Positions 40,638 to 51,475 of a stretch of DNA of 64,000 nt are shown in pieces. The stretch is from Cepaea nemoralis (Eukaryota; Mollusca; Gastropoda; Stylommatophora; Helicidae), in the NCBI GenBank assembly GCA_014155875.1, contig JACEFZ010018303.1:851001-915000 (forward strand), read 5' to 3'. The notes beneath the pieces were generated by a model, which ran no database searches, was not told where the DNA came from, and worked only from the letters and a program-made list of their open reading frames with translations. Numbering within the stretch: position 1 is the first letter of the stretch; each line of letters starts with the position of its first letter. The translations under genes and the position numbers were made by a program.

Positions 40638-40859
40638 AACAGACATAATACTCTTTTAAAAAGCACACTGGAGGGCAAGTTGAGGGCAAGCGAGCAAGGG
40701 TTAGACAACGATACAAGTGGGAAGATAACATCAAGGAATGGACGAACATCAATCTTGACAGAATGTACAGTGAGAGTGAAAGACAGACAGTGTTGAAGAT
40801 GAATCGCAGCCAACCTTCATTGTGGCGACGGCATCTAATTGATTGATTGATTGTTACAT

Positions 40860-41049
40860 CCTGCAAGTAACATGCCATTGATTTAACTATTACTTTAAGA
40901 CCATCTTCGACTCAAGAATTACGCTTACATTTATAACAACTTGTCTTGATTTATATTGTTAACTAAATGTGATAACACGTCACAAATGTATGCGTACACT
41001 GTTTTGAATAGTCTGACCAAACAGATGTAAGCATTACATTGGATATTCC
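40860..41049. other. Unassigned AT-rich sequence
   Basis: No gene or repeat recognised between the LINE tail and the next minisatellite. Confidence 0.4.
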
Positions 41050-41395
41050 TCTAAGTCTGATTATCACAAAATATACACGAGTTAATGATGCAGATTACTT
41101 CGCTTCTATGAACATACAAATGTATTAGCTCATGATGTAGGTTACTTCGCTTCTATGAACATACAAATATATGAATTACTGATGAAGTTACTTCGTTTTC
41201 TATGTGCATTAAAAATATGTGAGTTAATGATGTGGGTTACTTCGTTTCTATGAACATAACAAAATATATGAGTTAATGGTGTGGGTTACATCATTTTTAT
41301 ATACATAAAAATAGATGAGTTAATGATTCAGGTTAGATCGTTTCTAAGTACATAAAAATACATGAGTTAATTATGAAGGTTACTTCGTTTCTATG
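41050..41395 (+). repeat. About 47-bp minisatellite, left block
   Basis: About seven copies of a 47-50 bp unit, gagttaatgatgcaggttac then ttcgtttctatgaacataaaa. It is interrupted at 41395 and resumes at 42764; both edges carry CTATG. Confidence 0.88.
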
Positions 41396-41850
41396 GTTGA
41401 TAAGAAGAGTAAGGGGAACTGCAGTAAAGCTTAAAAAGGCAATGAATGAATCACCAAATATAAAACGAGAAGTAGATTTACTAGAACACGATTACAAGAA
41501 ATAAAATGGACGTTGCGGCCAAAGCCTTCGTCAGCACATAACAAAACAACACAAACAGACACAAAACTAATCAAGGAACACTACATGGAAATACATAAAT
41601 TACTTATCTGACTCCTGTCTTGGTTGAATGCGTCTTGAGCGCTAAATGTTTGATGAAGGTAGAAAGGACCGGATGTTTGGTTAGAAACGGCGGGTCGATG
41701 GGTAACAGGGATTGGCTAAGACGCCCGATAGGAGGGATGTGGGGGGGGGGGGGGGGGGGGCATTGGAGCGAACGGTGACAAGTGGATTAGCAGTGAACTA
41801 AAGTCGGCTCTGTGGCGAAGGATTTAGTTGGCAGTTCCGCATACCCAGTA

Positions 41851-42733
41851 AATGAGACGAGGCAGGTCCTGGATGGCACAGGCAGGTATATCTATACGTC
41901 AGGTGTGTGATCTAGATACCATCAGTCGTAAAAGAGAGTGGGTTGAAGTTCAGGAAGACATGACGGACTGGCACAATGTAATAATAACACTGGGTCGTGA
42001 GTGCAGAGAATGGGCAGCGGGCCGCAAAGAGTTTGAAGTGCAACAGCTGATCCAGAGCAACACACATCAAGGTGACATAGTCATCTACACCAATGGGTCA
42101 GTGGTGATAAACAGACGTAGGGGCTTTATTGCAAAGGCTAATGGGCGAGTCTTGAAAAAGGAGAGTCTGGCATATGAGACTAAGACCTCTAGCATGAGAA
42201 TGGAGGTGGGGGCAGTAACAGCGTCATTCCGGTGGCTAGAGGAGACTACTGCAACACACGTTGTATTTATTACGGATTCAAAGAGTATGCTTAGCAAGGT
42301 GGAGAAAGGAATGTTTCGTGTGGAATGGCTCTCGTCGCTTCAGAGGTCACAGATCGTGAGAATTATATGGATATTTTGCTCTGGCCATGCGGGTGTACGG
42401 GGGAATGAACAGGCTGATAGGCTAGCGGGGAATGCACCTCTTGGTGGTATCTTGCCTATGGACAAGGGGGAGGTGGTCGTGCGCTTGTGGGACCAGGTGG
42501 AGAAGATGGAGGAACAGGTTGAGAACCTATATTTGGAGAGAATGAGATTGCGGGGGATCGGCAGGGGTTCTGGAAGAATCACAAACCTGAGAGGCAAGAC
42601 CAAGAGAACTTTTAATCAGATAGCGGTGGGAAAGATTAGTAGCATGACTCTTCGCTGGCTGTTGAACGAGGGGATGGAGCACGTACGGGAATGTCCTGAG
42701 TGCTGTGATGTCGGTTCTTAACTCAACTCAACT
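41851..42733 (+). mobile_element. RNase H-type non-LTR element, 5' truncated
   Basis: Flanked by CATACCCAGTA (41840-41850) and CATACCTAGTA (42734-42744), an 11-bp duplication with one mismatch. The 3' tail is (aactc)n. It contains one long open frame, 41852-42721. Confidence 0.85.
41852..42721 (+). CDS. RNase H domain of non-LTR retrotransposon
   Basis: 289 codons without a stop: the C-terminal portion of a LINE ORF2. The RNase H-like domain has IYTNGSVV in place of YTDGS (first catalytic Asp replaced by Asn), MEVGAVTASFRW, VFITDSKSML and the final GNEQADRLAGNAP, then a C-terminal tail with HVRECPECCD. The copy at 1.6-2.35 kb keeps the Asp. Truncated upstream, so the frame is a remnant despite being open. 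Confidence 0.85.
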   Translation: MRRGRSWMAQAGISIRQVCDLDTISRKREWVEVQEDMTDWHNVIITLGRECREWAAGRKEFEVQQLIQSNTHQGDIVIYTNGSVVINRRRGFIAKANGRVLKKESLAYETKTSSMRMEVGAVTASFRWLEETTATHVVFITDSKSMLSKVEKGMFRVEWLSSLQRSQIVRIIWIFCSGHAGVRGNEQADRLAGNAPLGGILPMDKGEVVVRLWDQVEKMEEQVENLYLERMRLRGIGRGSGRITNLRGKTKRTFNQIAVGKISSMTLRWLLNEGMEHVRECPECCDVGS

Positions 42734-42763
42734 CATACCTAGTAGGAACACAGCTAGCGGGCG

Positions 42764-42925
42764 CTATGAACATGACAATACACGAGTTGATGATGCAGGT
42801 TATATCGTTTCTAGGCACATAAAATACAGGAGTTAATGGTGAAGGCTACTTCGTTTATATAAACATAAAAATACATGAGTTAATGATGCAGGTTACCTCC
42901 TCTTCGTTTCTTTGAACATAAAAGT
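42764..42925 (+). repeat. About 47-bp minisatellite, right block
   Basis: Three more copies of the unit at 41050-41395. The array was one block before the insertion. Confidence 0.85.
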
Positions 42926-43104
42926 ACAATTATCATTTTTCATTTGCCCTGAGCTAGAGATGTTATTTTCTTCTCTTGACACACATCAGAATGACCTTGA
43001 GAGTTGACTCACGTTCACTCAACTAGCTTATAGCCTGGATGATAGTTTAACACGCCATTGTAGCAGGTAGAGCACGACAAACGGCTGAGGGAAACACGCC
43101 AACA

Positions 43105-43612
43105 GCGTAACATGAACAAACAGCGTGACATGGACCAACAGCGTTACATGAACCAACAGCGTAACATGAACAAACAGCGTAACATGAACCAACAGCGTAA
43201 CATGAACAAACAGTGTAACATGAACAAACAGCGTAACATGAACCAAAAGCGTTACATGAACCAACAGTGTAACATGAGCAAACAGCGTAACATGAACAAA
43301 CAGCGTAACATGAACAAACAACGTAACATGAACCAACAGCGTAACATGAACAAACAGCGTAACATGAACAAACAGAGTAACATGAACCAACAGCGTAACA
43401 TAAACAAACAGCGTAACATAGACCAACAGCGTTACATGAACAAACAGCGTAACATGAACCAACAGCGTAACATGAACAAACAGCGTAACATGAATAAACA
43501 GCGTAACATGAACAAACAGCGTAACATGAACAAACAGCGTAACATGAACAAACAGCGTAACATGGACCAACAGCGTTACATGAACCAACAGCGCAACGTG
43601 AACAAAGAATAA
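43105..43612 (+). repeat. 18-bp minisatellite
   Basis: About 28 copies of cagcgtaacatgaacaaa or cagcgtaacatgaaccaa. Frames open on both strands (166, 200 and 223 codons) are repeat artefacts. Confidence 0.97.
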
Positions 43613-43789
43613 CCAGAATATATCTTCCATGAATGTGGACTTGGTGGGTATATGGTGCTAGCCCTATAATTTGTAATAAACCACCCGACACTCCATGGGT
43701 TAGTAGTAAATATGGCACCTGCCGCTTTTACTTCCCAGAACTTTTCCTGAAGGCCGGGTCGACATAGAGCCCAGGTCAATTAACACATT

Positions 43790-44118
43790 CCCGTATGGTC
43801 TAGATAATATGTTAATGTACGAGGTCAAACACCAGTCGTATGGTCTAGATAATATGTTAATGTACGAGGCCAAACACCAGTCGTATGGTCTAGATAATAT
43901 GTTAATGTACGAGGTCAAACACCAGTCGTATGGTCTAGATAGTATGTTAATGTACAAGGCCAAACACCAGTCGTATGGTCTAGATAATATGTTAATGTAC
44001 GAGGTCAAACACCAGTCGTATGGTCTAGATAATATGTTAATGTACGAGGCCAAACACCAATCGTATGGTCTAGATAATATGTTAATGTACGAGGCCAAAC
44101 ACCAATCGTATGGTCTAG
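43790..44118 (+). repeat. 45-bp tandem repeat, seven copies
   Basis: Unit cgtatggtctagataatatg then ttaatgtacgaggtcaaaca then ccagt, alternating ggtc/ggcc. Frames in both strands are artefacts. Confidence 0.96.
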
Positions 44119-44177
44119 CTCATTTTGTTGGAAGAAGAGGGAGGAATGGCCATTCTGTCAGGTCTTATATATGACAG

Positions 44178-46340
44178 TTATAAGTTATCAGCTGTGGTAT
44201 CTTCATTGCACTCCGGACAGGTCCATAGGTGCTCAGATCCTCCCCCGAGCATATGCATCAGCGTCCGGTGGCTAATAGTGCCAGTTCTGTGTTGGTTAAC
44301 GAGGCACCTCGTTTTCTCGATGTACCTCTCGCGTCTGGCCGTGCCAATTCTTACTCCCAAGTCTTTCGTCCTGGACAGCGATGTGGATTCACTGACGTCA
44401 AAGTCCTCTGTTCTCGACATATGTTTAAGGACGTTAATAACATCGGCACGATCCATGGGCTGGCCATCTACAGGGGGTGCAGAGCCAGCCAGTTTATCAG
44501 CTCGTTCTTTTCCCTCGACTCCCGCATGTCCCGGGACGAAGATGAAGGTGACTTTACGGGTAACAGACTTCCACAGCGACTCAGTCCACTGTCAACGTGC
44601 TGATCCAGCTTCGACCTTCTGAATCATGCTCATTGAATCACTTAGTACACACACGTTGGTATAATGCTGTGATTCCAGCCATATGAAAGCCTGTGTAACT
44701 GCCATCACCTCCATCGTCATGCTGCTCGTGGTCATAGAGTGGGCACCGCTGGATTCTTGAACGGTTCGGCCCGCTGAACGGGCTGTAAATGCCCACGCAG
44801 TTCTCTGCTGCTTTACAACAGATCCATCTGTATAGATGAGCACTTCGGGGCTATCTGAGTGATCATAGATGAGCGCGTTAACCTCTGCATTGACAGCGGC
44901 AGGGTTCTGCTCTCTGCACCGACTGTCGAGTGTGATAATGCAGGAGAAAGTACACTTAAAAGCTGGAGGCACCGCCACCCATTCCTTGCCGGGGTTGATA
45001 CTGGTAAGACTGCAGACCTGTCTGACGACATCTTCCGCCCGACCCATCCATGATTTGCCCCTCTTTAGCCTGTCACTCTTTTCTCTCAATATATCGTCAT
45101 GCAGAGGGTGCTGCTCATGAGCACTTATTTTTAAGTATGCACGAGCTCTCCAGATCTTGATCCTGTGGTTCATTGTCGGGAAGTAAAGGAGGTACCTCAT
45201 TGCTACACAGCTGGTGTTTCTCGTGCAGCCCAAAATGATGCGCATGGCTTCGTTTTGTACCTTTTCAAGTCTTCCAATCTGTGTAGGTCTGACAGTGAGG
45301 ATGGCAGGGCATACTCGATGGGTGAAAGCACCAGTCCTTGGAACAGAGGACTGTTGCAGTACTGGTGGCAGTGGTGAACCCTGCAGCAGTCTTTGCTCGA
45401 TATTGGCAGTCGCCATGACTCTCATTTCTGGCAAGCCTTTTCGAGATTTCGTTATGACATAATCGACACGATCTCTGAAAGACAGGCTACGATCAATCCT
45501 CACTCCAAGATATGTCAGTGACTGGGTTCTACTCAAAATGCTCCAATCCATTCTTACTGCCGGCAGGTCTGTGTTCACAATATGGTTGTTTAGGGGGAAC
45601 CATGTAACCGATGCCGTTGCAGGGTTGACAAGGGCAACGGCATCAGCACACCATGAGGAAATTCGATCTAGTTCGCCCTGCATATCATTGGCAATCTTCT
45701 TTCGATACACGAGAATGTCGTCAGCAAATGACAGAGTCCTACCCCTCCAGTTCAACTGTTGTTCAGTAGTCGGCACCGTATACAAGTTGAATAGTACTGG
45801 TGACAGTGGAGAACCCTGCGGCAATCCTGGACATATCGTTATCTTCTCAGAAGACCAACTCCCGCATTTAAGCACCATCTCTGGAGCAGAACTGCAGCTA
45901 TCCATCGTACAAGTTGAGGGTGCACTTTCAGTCTGAGGAGGGTTTGCATCAAGTGTTCGAAAGATACTCTATTGTATGCGTCCTCTAAGTCTATTGCGGC
46001 CGCACTAGTCTCTTCTCTGACCTGAAATCCTTCGTAAACATCTTGAGCAAAGACCGCCGCATTCAGCCATGACTCTTTCTTACGTCTGTATCCTCCAAGT
46101 GTGGGCGGGAAGCAGCCGAGTTGTTCCAAGTCACAAGCAAGTCTGTGTGCTACAATTTTATCCAGAAGCTTGCCAGCAGTGCTCTGCGTCGTAATGATTC
46201 TGTAGTCGCTTATCTTGGAATGGTCTTTGCTCGGTTTTGGCAGCGACAGCAGGTAGCTGTGTAGCCATTCCTCTTTGATCTGACCCCTATGGATACTGAT
46301 GTTGAATTATCTGGCCAGTTCTTCCATTTCATCATCTGAC
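44178..46340 (-). pseudogene. Reverse transcriptase and RNase H of the long RNase H-type element
   Basis: The largest open part is 45905-44592 (437 codons) with PGLPQGSPLSPVLFNLY and the catalytic SFADDILVY. Upstream, frame 46129-45839 carries AAAIDLEDAYNRVSFEHL. RNase H motifs follow: IYTDGSVV, MEVMAVTQAF and LSDSMSM. After a frameshift near 44595 comes GHAGVEGKERADKLAGSAP. A C-terminal CPEC knuckle-like motif lies near 44210. Frameshifts and stops inactivate it. Confidence 0.85.
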
Positions 46341-47912
46341 ATCACCAGTAGGTCACCATATCGGATGCCGTCTGGGCCTGGGGCGGTGTTAGATGACTTT
46401 TTTTTAGCATCGCACGTATTGTCTCAGCTGTGATTATGCACTCTTCGTCTGTCCCGACCCCCTCGCACAACTGAGAGAGTGTCGTTGTGGTCCTCTGTCT
46501 GGCGGGCTCGTCTTTCTGGTCAGTCTGCTCTATGTAGCGTACAAGAAGGGCCTTACCTTTATCCGCATCCGACTTTTTCCATGTGAAGTCTGTGCCTTGA
46601 AAGTCTACGTTGTGCAGCACCGTTCACGCTCTTATGGAGGCACCAGAATGTCGTAAGAGATCGCTCGGAGCACACCTTCCTGCAGAACTCGTCCCATTTT
46701 TCGGCCTTGGCCTGTTTGGCGCAGGATTTGAATAAAGTCATCGTCCTAGGACCTCAGTCTTCAGGTCTCCAACTCATCCTGTGGCATGTTAGCCTTTCTG
46801 GCTTTTTGCAAGTTTTTTACAGCCTGCCTCTTTCCCAGCCATGCCTACTCGACCTCTCCATTCCACCATGGTGGCCGCAACCATCTTTCTTGTCTCCTCC
46901 GGGAGGAAATTAGGTTTCTTCTTCTGATCTTGCTTATGGCGTCTTGACCAGTGTTGTCACACGGTAAGGCATTTGTCTTGTTTCCTTGACTCCTGGGCCT
47001 GTCTTTCTCGATCAGGATGATTCAAAGGTAGTGGTCACTATCGTGGCATCCCTGTGTGCCCCAACGGCACCTTGGTGCGATGCTGGGCGACACTAGGGCC
47101 AAGTCAATGACGCTGTCAGAGTCACCTGGTCGAGTGGCTATTTTAGTGACCTTTCCAACATTCAGACAGATGCCAGGACGTCCTCCAGATCTTCTCCCTG
47201 TCTATTGGTGATGCTATTCCCCCATTAACTACCTCTGGCATTGAAGTCCCCACAGTAGATGATATGCCTTTCATCCATATCGAACAATCTCTGCCATTGT
47301 CGCGCGTAGACCTTCCCTCTACGGGCATAAGCGCTCACGATTACAAGCTGCACTGGCAACATTATTCTTAATGCCTGCACTTGCAGGGCATAACTGTTCC
47401 AGGCGGACATATCGAACTTAGGCACCAGTATGTTGTCGCGGACCAGAATGGCCTGTCCGAGGTGCCGCCTGTTCAAGAAGCCCTGAAACCCTGCGACATG
47501 GTCTGTTCCGTCGCCGAGCTATGTTTCTTGTAAGACTACAATATCGTTTCCGTAGAGTAGTTTTTCAAGAATGAGTCGGCGTTGCCTAAATGATGCACAG
47601 TTCCAGTACAGTACTCGAATGTGTCCGATGCTCAATCTGTCACAAATTTAATCGCCTTCTGCGTGCGCCTGCTATCTTACCACGCTGTGTCCTTGCCGGT
47701 CGTCTGGTCGTCATGTTACGCTTAACTATCGCTACCGGGCGCCGATGATACGCCGGAGGGAGTCCGGGCGCACGTGCACGAACTCCGTTGCACGCCCCGA
47801 ACTCCATTTCACCTCGAAAACACACGTAATCCATAAACATTTCGGAAAAAAAAACACGTTCCGTTTTACGGGACGAAGAAATGTCCCGCCATCTTGCTCC
47901 AAGGGAACTCAC
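46341..47912 (-). pseudogene. Endonuclease and linker of the long RNase H-type element
   Basis: From about 47620, VLYWNCASFRQRRLILEKLL, then DIVVLQET with the metal-binding Glu, ILVRDNILVPKF, VSAYARRGK and IIYCGDFNARGSWWG with one stop inserted. The linker holds TLFKSCAKQAKAEKW and HKSVNGAAQRR. The APE endonuclease of Jockey/I-type LINEs matches this order. The frame at 47912-47640, ahead of it, may be the start of ORF2 or the end of ORF1. Confidence 0.75.
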
Positions 47913-47919
47913 TCTCCTC

Positions 47920-49166
47920 TATATGATAGAGCATAACAGTAGATGATACTACCTGATATCTGTTAGCACCGATTATTGAGCATCGGGCAGATAAGCCCAA
48001 TCTGCGATTACAAACCTTATCCTAGTGCGAGGAATTGCAACATAAAGACTAAGTGTCATGGCAGAGCAGACCAGGCCCCAAGCCTTAGTCGGCAACTGGT
48101 CCAGGATCGAAACTCCGATAGGAAGTAAGCAAGTAAGTAAGTTAGTAAGTAAATCTTTATTTTCAAAAGGTTAAGAATTTGGAACGAACGAACGAACGAA
48201 CGAACACACGAAAAAACTTTTTTTTTCGAAGGGTAACAAATTGGGCACGCAGGCCCGTCTTACATTCGGCCCTTCCAATAACTCATCTTCCGTTCATCAG
48301 TGCATAGTGCAATCACATAGGAAAAAAACATTGTCAAATGATTGTTGTAAGAATAAACAATGCATGTTACCATGTTATGAGACAAATTCCACACCCACAC
48401 ACCCACCCATCCCCTAGCCATCCGCGTGTCTCCCACACACACATCCACCACCCACATACATCATCTCTCCACCCACACACACACACATCTCCTATCCACC
48501 ACACATTCCCCCACCACACATCCGCAACCCACCCACACACAAACCCAGGCACACATGCATGCAACCACCCATCCATACCCACCCAACATCCCCGACCTTC
48601 ACACATCTCCCCACCCACACTCACACATCCTCCACCCATTCCATAACCTACCAACACTCACCCACCCACATATCCTCCACCCCCCACCCACACACCCCCA
48701 AACACTCAGCCAAACACACATCCCCCAACCACATATCCAACATCCACACACACATATATTCCCGCCAACTCACATATCCTGCACTTACCCACACACAAAA
48801 CCCGCACCCACCCACACATCCCCCACTTACACACATACCACCCACCCACACAATCTCCCCCACCCACACAATCTCCCCCACCCACACATCCCGCACATAC
48901 ACACACATCCCCTCCCACCCCAACCTACACACACTCACCCTCCCACACATCCTCCACCCATAGGCGGACAGTAAGAGCATTGATTTGCTCATTCGGCAGC
49001 TTCTGCAGCTTGTCTTGTTCCAGATATATTGGTGTTACCTTTCCTATGGAGTAAACTAGGCAGGCCGAGAGAGGCATCATGCTGCGTAGGCAATACATGC
49101 TTTCTAAATTCAGCCCAGGTTTTGTGTTATGAATAGGTACAACTCTATCCCTGGTCCACGCCATGG
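47920..49166 (+). repeat. Plus-oriented copy of element B leader, split by an insertion
   Basis: Bases 47920-48122 and 48960-49166 are the two halves of one leader copy (match to 40180-40637 on the opposite strand). The insertion at 48123-48959 is flanked by ATAGG (48118-48122, 48960-48964). Confidence 0.75.
48123..48959 (-). mobile_element. 5'-truncated L2-like retrocopy with GT-rich minisatellite
   Basis: Reverse orientation relative to 32922-34378: (aagt)n tail at 48123-48150, the conserved 3' end (about 48150-48385), then a CA/CCCAC-rich minisatellite to 48959. A 5-bp target duplication flanks it. Confidence 0.8.
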
Positions 49167-49174
49167 GGTGTAGT

Positions 49175-49730
49175 TATTATGTCTTTTTCCAAGCTCATTG
49201 TACCAACTATAGCCTGTCGAGACAACCAGGTGAAAGTGATAGTATTGATTGGAGACAACGAACAGGATCTACAATATTTAGTAGATGGAGATATTGTACA
49301 CCGTGAACATTTATGGTTAGAATTAAATGGAAATATACATAAACCAGTGAATCAGTACAACTATCTCGGAACAGTCATAAAATCTGATTGAGATGCCTTG
49401 AAGAGATTAAAACAAGAATCGTGATGGGAAATGTGACCATTTGCAAGATGGAAAAACCATACTGATTAGAGAAATTAGAAGTAGGCAGTTAAGAATTTTT
49501 GGGCAAGTTATGAAGCGAAATAAACTGAAGAAATTGGTGACGAGTGCTAAGATTGAGAGGAAATAACAAGGCGAAGGCCGAGCAATAATATATGGATGGC
49601 TTGGTCATGTGGTATGGTGGAGACAAAAACACTGAGCTGATCCACGACTCTGGTGATCGTGTAAAATAGCGAAACACGACTGCCCATTCTTATCGGCATG
49701 GCACTTGATGATGATGATGAATTATGTTGG
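49175..49730 (+). pseudogene. Degraded RTE-like RT C-terminal fragment
   Basis: Recognisable pieces: GDNEQDLQYLVDG, VNQYNYLGTVIKSD, then decayed C-terminal sequence ending with gcacttgatgatgatgatga (tail). Same family as 53005-53955. No long frame. Confidence 0.75.
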
Positions 49731-49864
49731 AGAATATGTTGGGTGTTGACTGGTGCAGTTCATCTGTGCGTTACCATGTGGTGTAGTGTTCCGTAACACA
49801 TCAATATGTATCAATGAAGCATTACTATATGGCAATTTGTCTTTTCACAAACATTGAGCGTCTA

Positions 49865-50017
49865 AACTTTGTTAGGATATTGATATACATCTTTGCTTTA
49901 TTGACTACACAAAGGATTTTGACAGAGTTAGACATGTCAACATGGTGGATATGCTTGCAGATCTAGAAATTGATGGGAAAGACATAAGGATTGATAATAA
50001 AGTGGGACTATATTAAC
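49865..50017 (+). pseudogene. RTE-like RT fragment
   Basis: DIDIHLCFIDYTKDFDRVRH and MLADLEIDGKDIR, the first catalytic RT block of the family seen at 62.4 kb. It stops at the (caa)n tail of the L2-like element. Confidence 0.7.
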
Positions 50018-50429
50018 ATCAACAACAGCAACAATAACAACAACAACAAAAACAACAACAACAACAACAACAAAAATAAAACTTCATTTTGAAAGGGTAA
50101 AGAATTGGACACGCAGGCCCGTCTAACATTGTGCCCTTTCATCACTCTCATTCATACATTATATCATTCACACATCATTAGAGGCTAACTGAAAACAGCA
50201 ACAATATAAAAGATATGAATTATAAAGGCATGTGGAAAATGAAAACTCAATACTACACGACTCAGTAATTGTAATAACTGATATGGCACTTGTTATTAGC
50301 TATGTGGAATATACTGGCCTACCAAAAGGGGACTGGCGGTTATACTAGGGTTTTATTATTATTATTATTTCTATTATTAAGGGGGAAGGTAATCTGTACT
50401 GAGATAGTGTTCAAATAATTTGCGATTAT

Positions 50430-51462
50430 GTTAGTTAGTTAGTTAGTTAGTCACGGTTCCAACTTCACAGCAACGGGTCGTCCCTATTATGCTCCGTTCC
50501 TGTGCCAGTGAATATCATATAAAACGCTCCCCACTGCCCAATGTGAAAAGTGGAAAAGACAGGAGTCTCGACAAACAACAGCCCGCACAGATACATCATC
50601 ATCATCATCAAGTGCCGTGCCGGCTGGCGTAGGCTTCATGGCTCTCCACAGATCTCGGTCTTTGGTTTTCTGGATCAACTCTGCTGCTAATATTCCTCCA
50701 TGCCACCGTCTCAATCCATCCAGCATCACTTCTCTTGGTCTACCTCTGCCTCTCTTCCCCTCGATCTTTCCAGTTGTTACGGTGTTCTCCAATGCCTCTC
50801 TTCTCATCACATGACCGAAGAAAGCTGTTTGTCTCTGTCTTATTGTTGTATATAATGTTCTAGTTTCATTAGCCTGTTTCAGGCAGTCGTCATTAGTTAC
50901 TCTGGCAGTCCAAGGAATTCGCAAAATTCGTCTCAGGAACCACATCTCTGTTGCTTCTAATTTCTTCTTAATTTGTTCATTTACATTCCAAGATTCACTG
51001 CCACACAGATACACTGTGCATAATGCCGTCGCCAGAATGTCAACACAATAGTCCCCCACGAAACATCCAGTTTATCTCTGATGAAATCGGCAGTCATTTT
51101 CCCATCTGGATGTTTCCTAGATGTTCACCCACACAGTCCACGAAAATACAGTTCATCGTCGATGGCAGCGGCAGTCAACCAGAAGCCCAGCAGCCACGCA
51201 TTTCTGCATAAGGCAAAAACCGGTCAACTCTGGGACATAGCCAGCTGCCATCGCTCAGAACATGCAGTCACGTTCCAAAAAACCTCGGGCAGATTCAAAA
51301 GCATTTCACACGAAACTCACAGCTCACAGTGTCGCGCCACGCACTCACTCAGTAGCAGGGCGACAGAACCATAGCCTCCTTAGTCGCCTCTTACGACATG
51401 CGTGGTAGGCTACAGTGTTGCTATTCTTTGCTTCCCTTATGGGCCCCGGCTACACACGAAAG
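50430..51462 (-). mobile_element. Unclassified retroposon-like insertion with internal RTE fragment
   Basis: 1033 bp bounded by AATTTGCGATTAT repeats. On the minus strand it begins near gggcccataagggaagcaaa, then a block cgcatgtcgtaagaggcgac of a kind I associate with molluscan SINE-like repeats. A 450-bp RTE-like RT fragment follows (about 51030-50595). It ends with accgtgactaactaactaac as a simple tail. The whole may be a SINE-like element that acquired the RTE fragment, or two insertions. Confidence 0.55.
50595..51030 (-). pseudogene. RTE-like RT C-terminal fragment
   Basis: CGSESWNVNEQIKKKLEATE, ILRIPWTARVTN, FFGHVMRREALEN and GKRGRGRPREVMLDGLRRW, ending in a (gat)n run. Very close to the C-terminal end of the element at 26880-27325. 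Open frame, but without the catalytic part. Confidence 0.85.
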
Positions 51463-51475
51463 AATTTGCGATTAT

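Larger units (their letters stand above)
36411..40857 (+). pseudogene. Non-LTR RT C-terminal fragment interrupted by element B
   Basis: Host fragment in two parts, about 36411-36459 and 40638-40857, joined across the AACAGACATAAT duplication. It reads FGHVNRHN, then KWEDNIKEWTNINLDRMYS and SLWRRHLID, then an (attg)n tail (40841-40855). This is the C-terminal end and tail of another LINE family. Frame breaks near 40690. Confidence 0.7.
41396..42763. mobile_element. Insertion into the 47-bp minisatellite
   Basis: Flanked by the 5-bp duplication CTATG (41391-41395, 42764-42768). The outer part (41396-41850, 42745-42763) is not identified. It contains a poly(G) run of about 22 (41741-41760) and no coding motif. 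It carries the RNase H-type copy at 41851-42733. Confidence 0.6.
44125..47915 (-). mobile_element. RNase H-type non-LTR retrotransposon, long copy
   Basis: Minus-strand element with endonuclease, reverse transcriptase and RNase H in that order. The same class as the copies at 1.5-14.2, 41.9 and 56.3 kb but a different subfamily. ORF1 is not seen, so it is probably 5' truncated near 47915, where it meets a plus-oriented copy of the element B leader. No clear target duplication found. Confidence 0.8.

Noticed and set aside
41510..41545. Hammerhead-ribozyme-like core on the minus strand (ctgacgaaggctttggccgc)
   Set aside because: The second conserved box reads CAAC-like rather than GAAA and I cannot form the three stems by eye.
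43028..43718. Repetitive 166-223 codon frames
   Set aside because: Produced by the 18-bp minisatellite on both strands.
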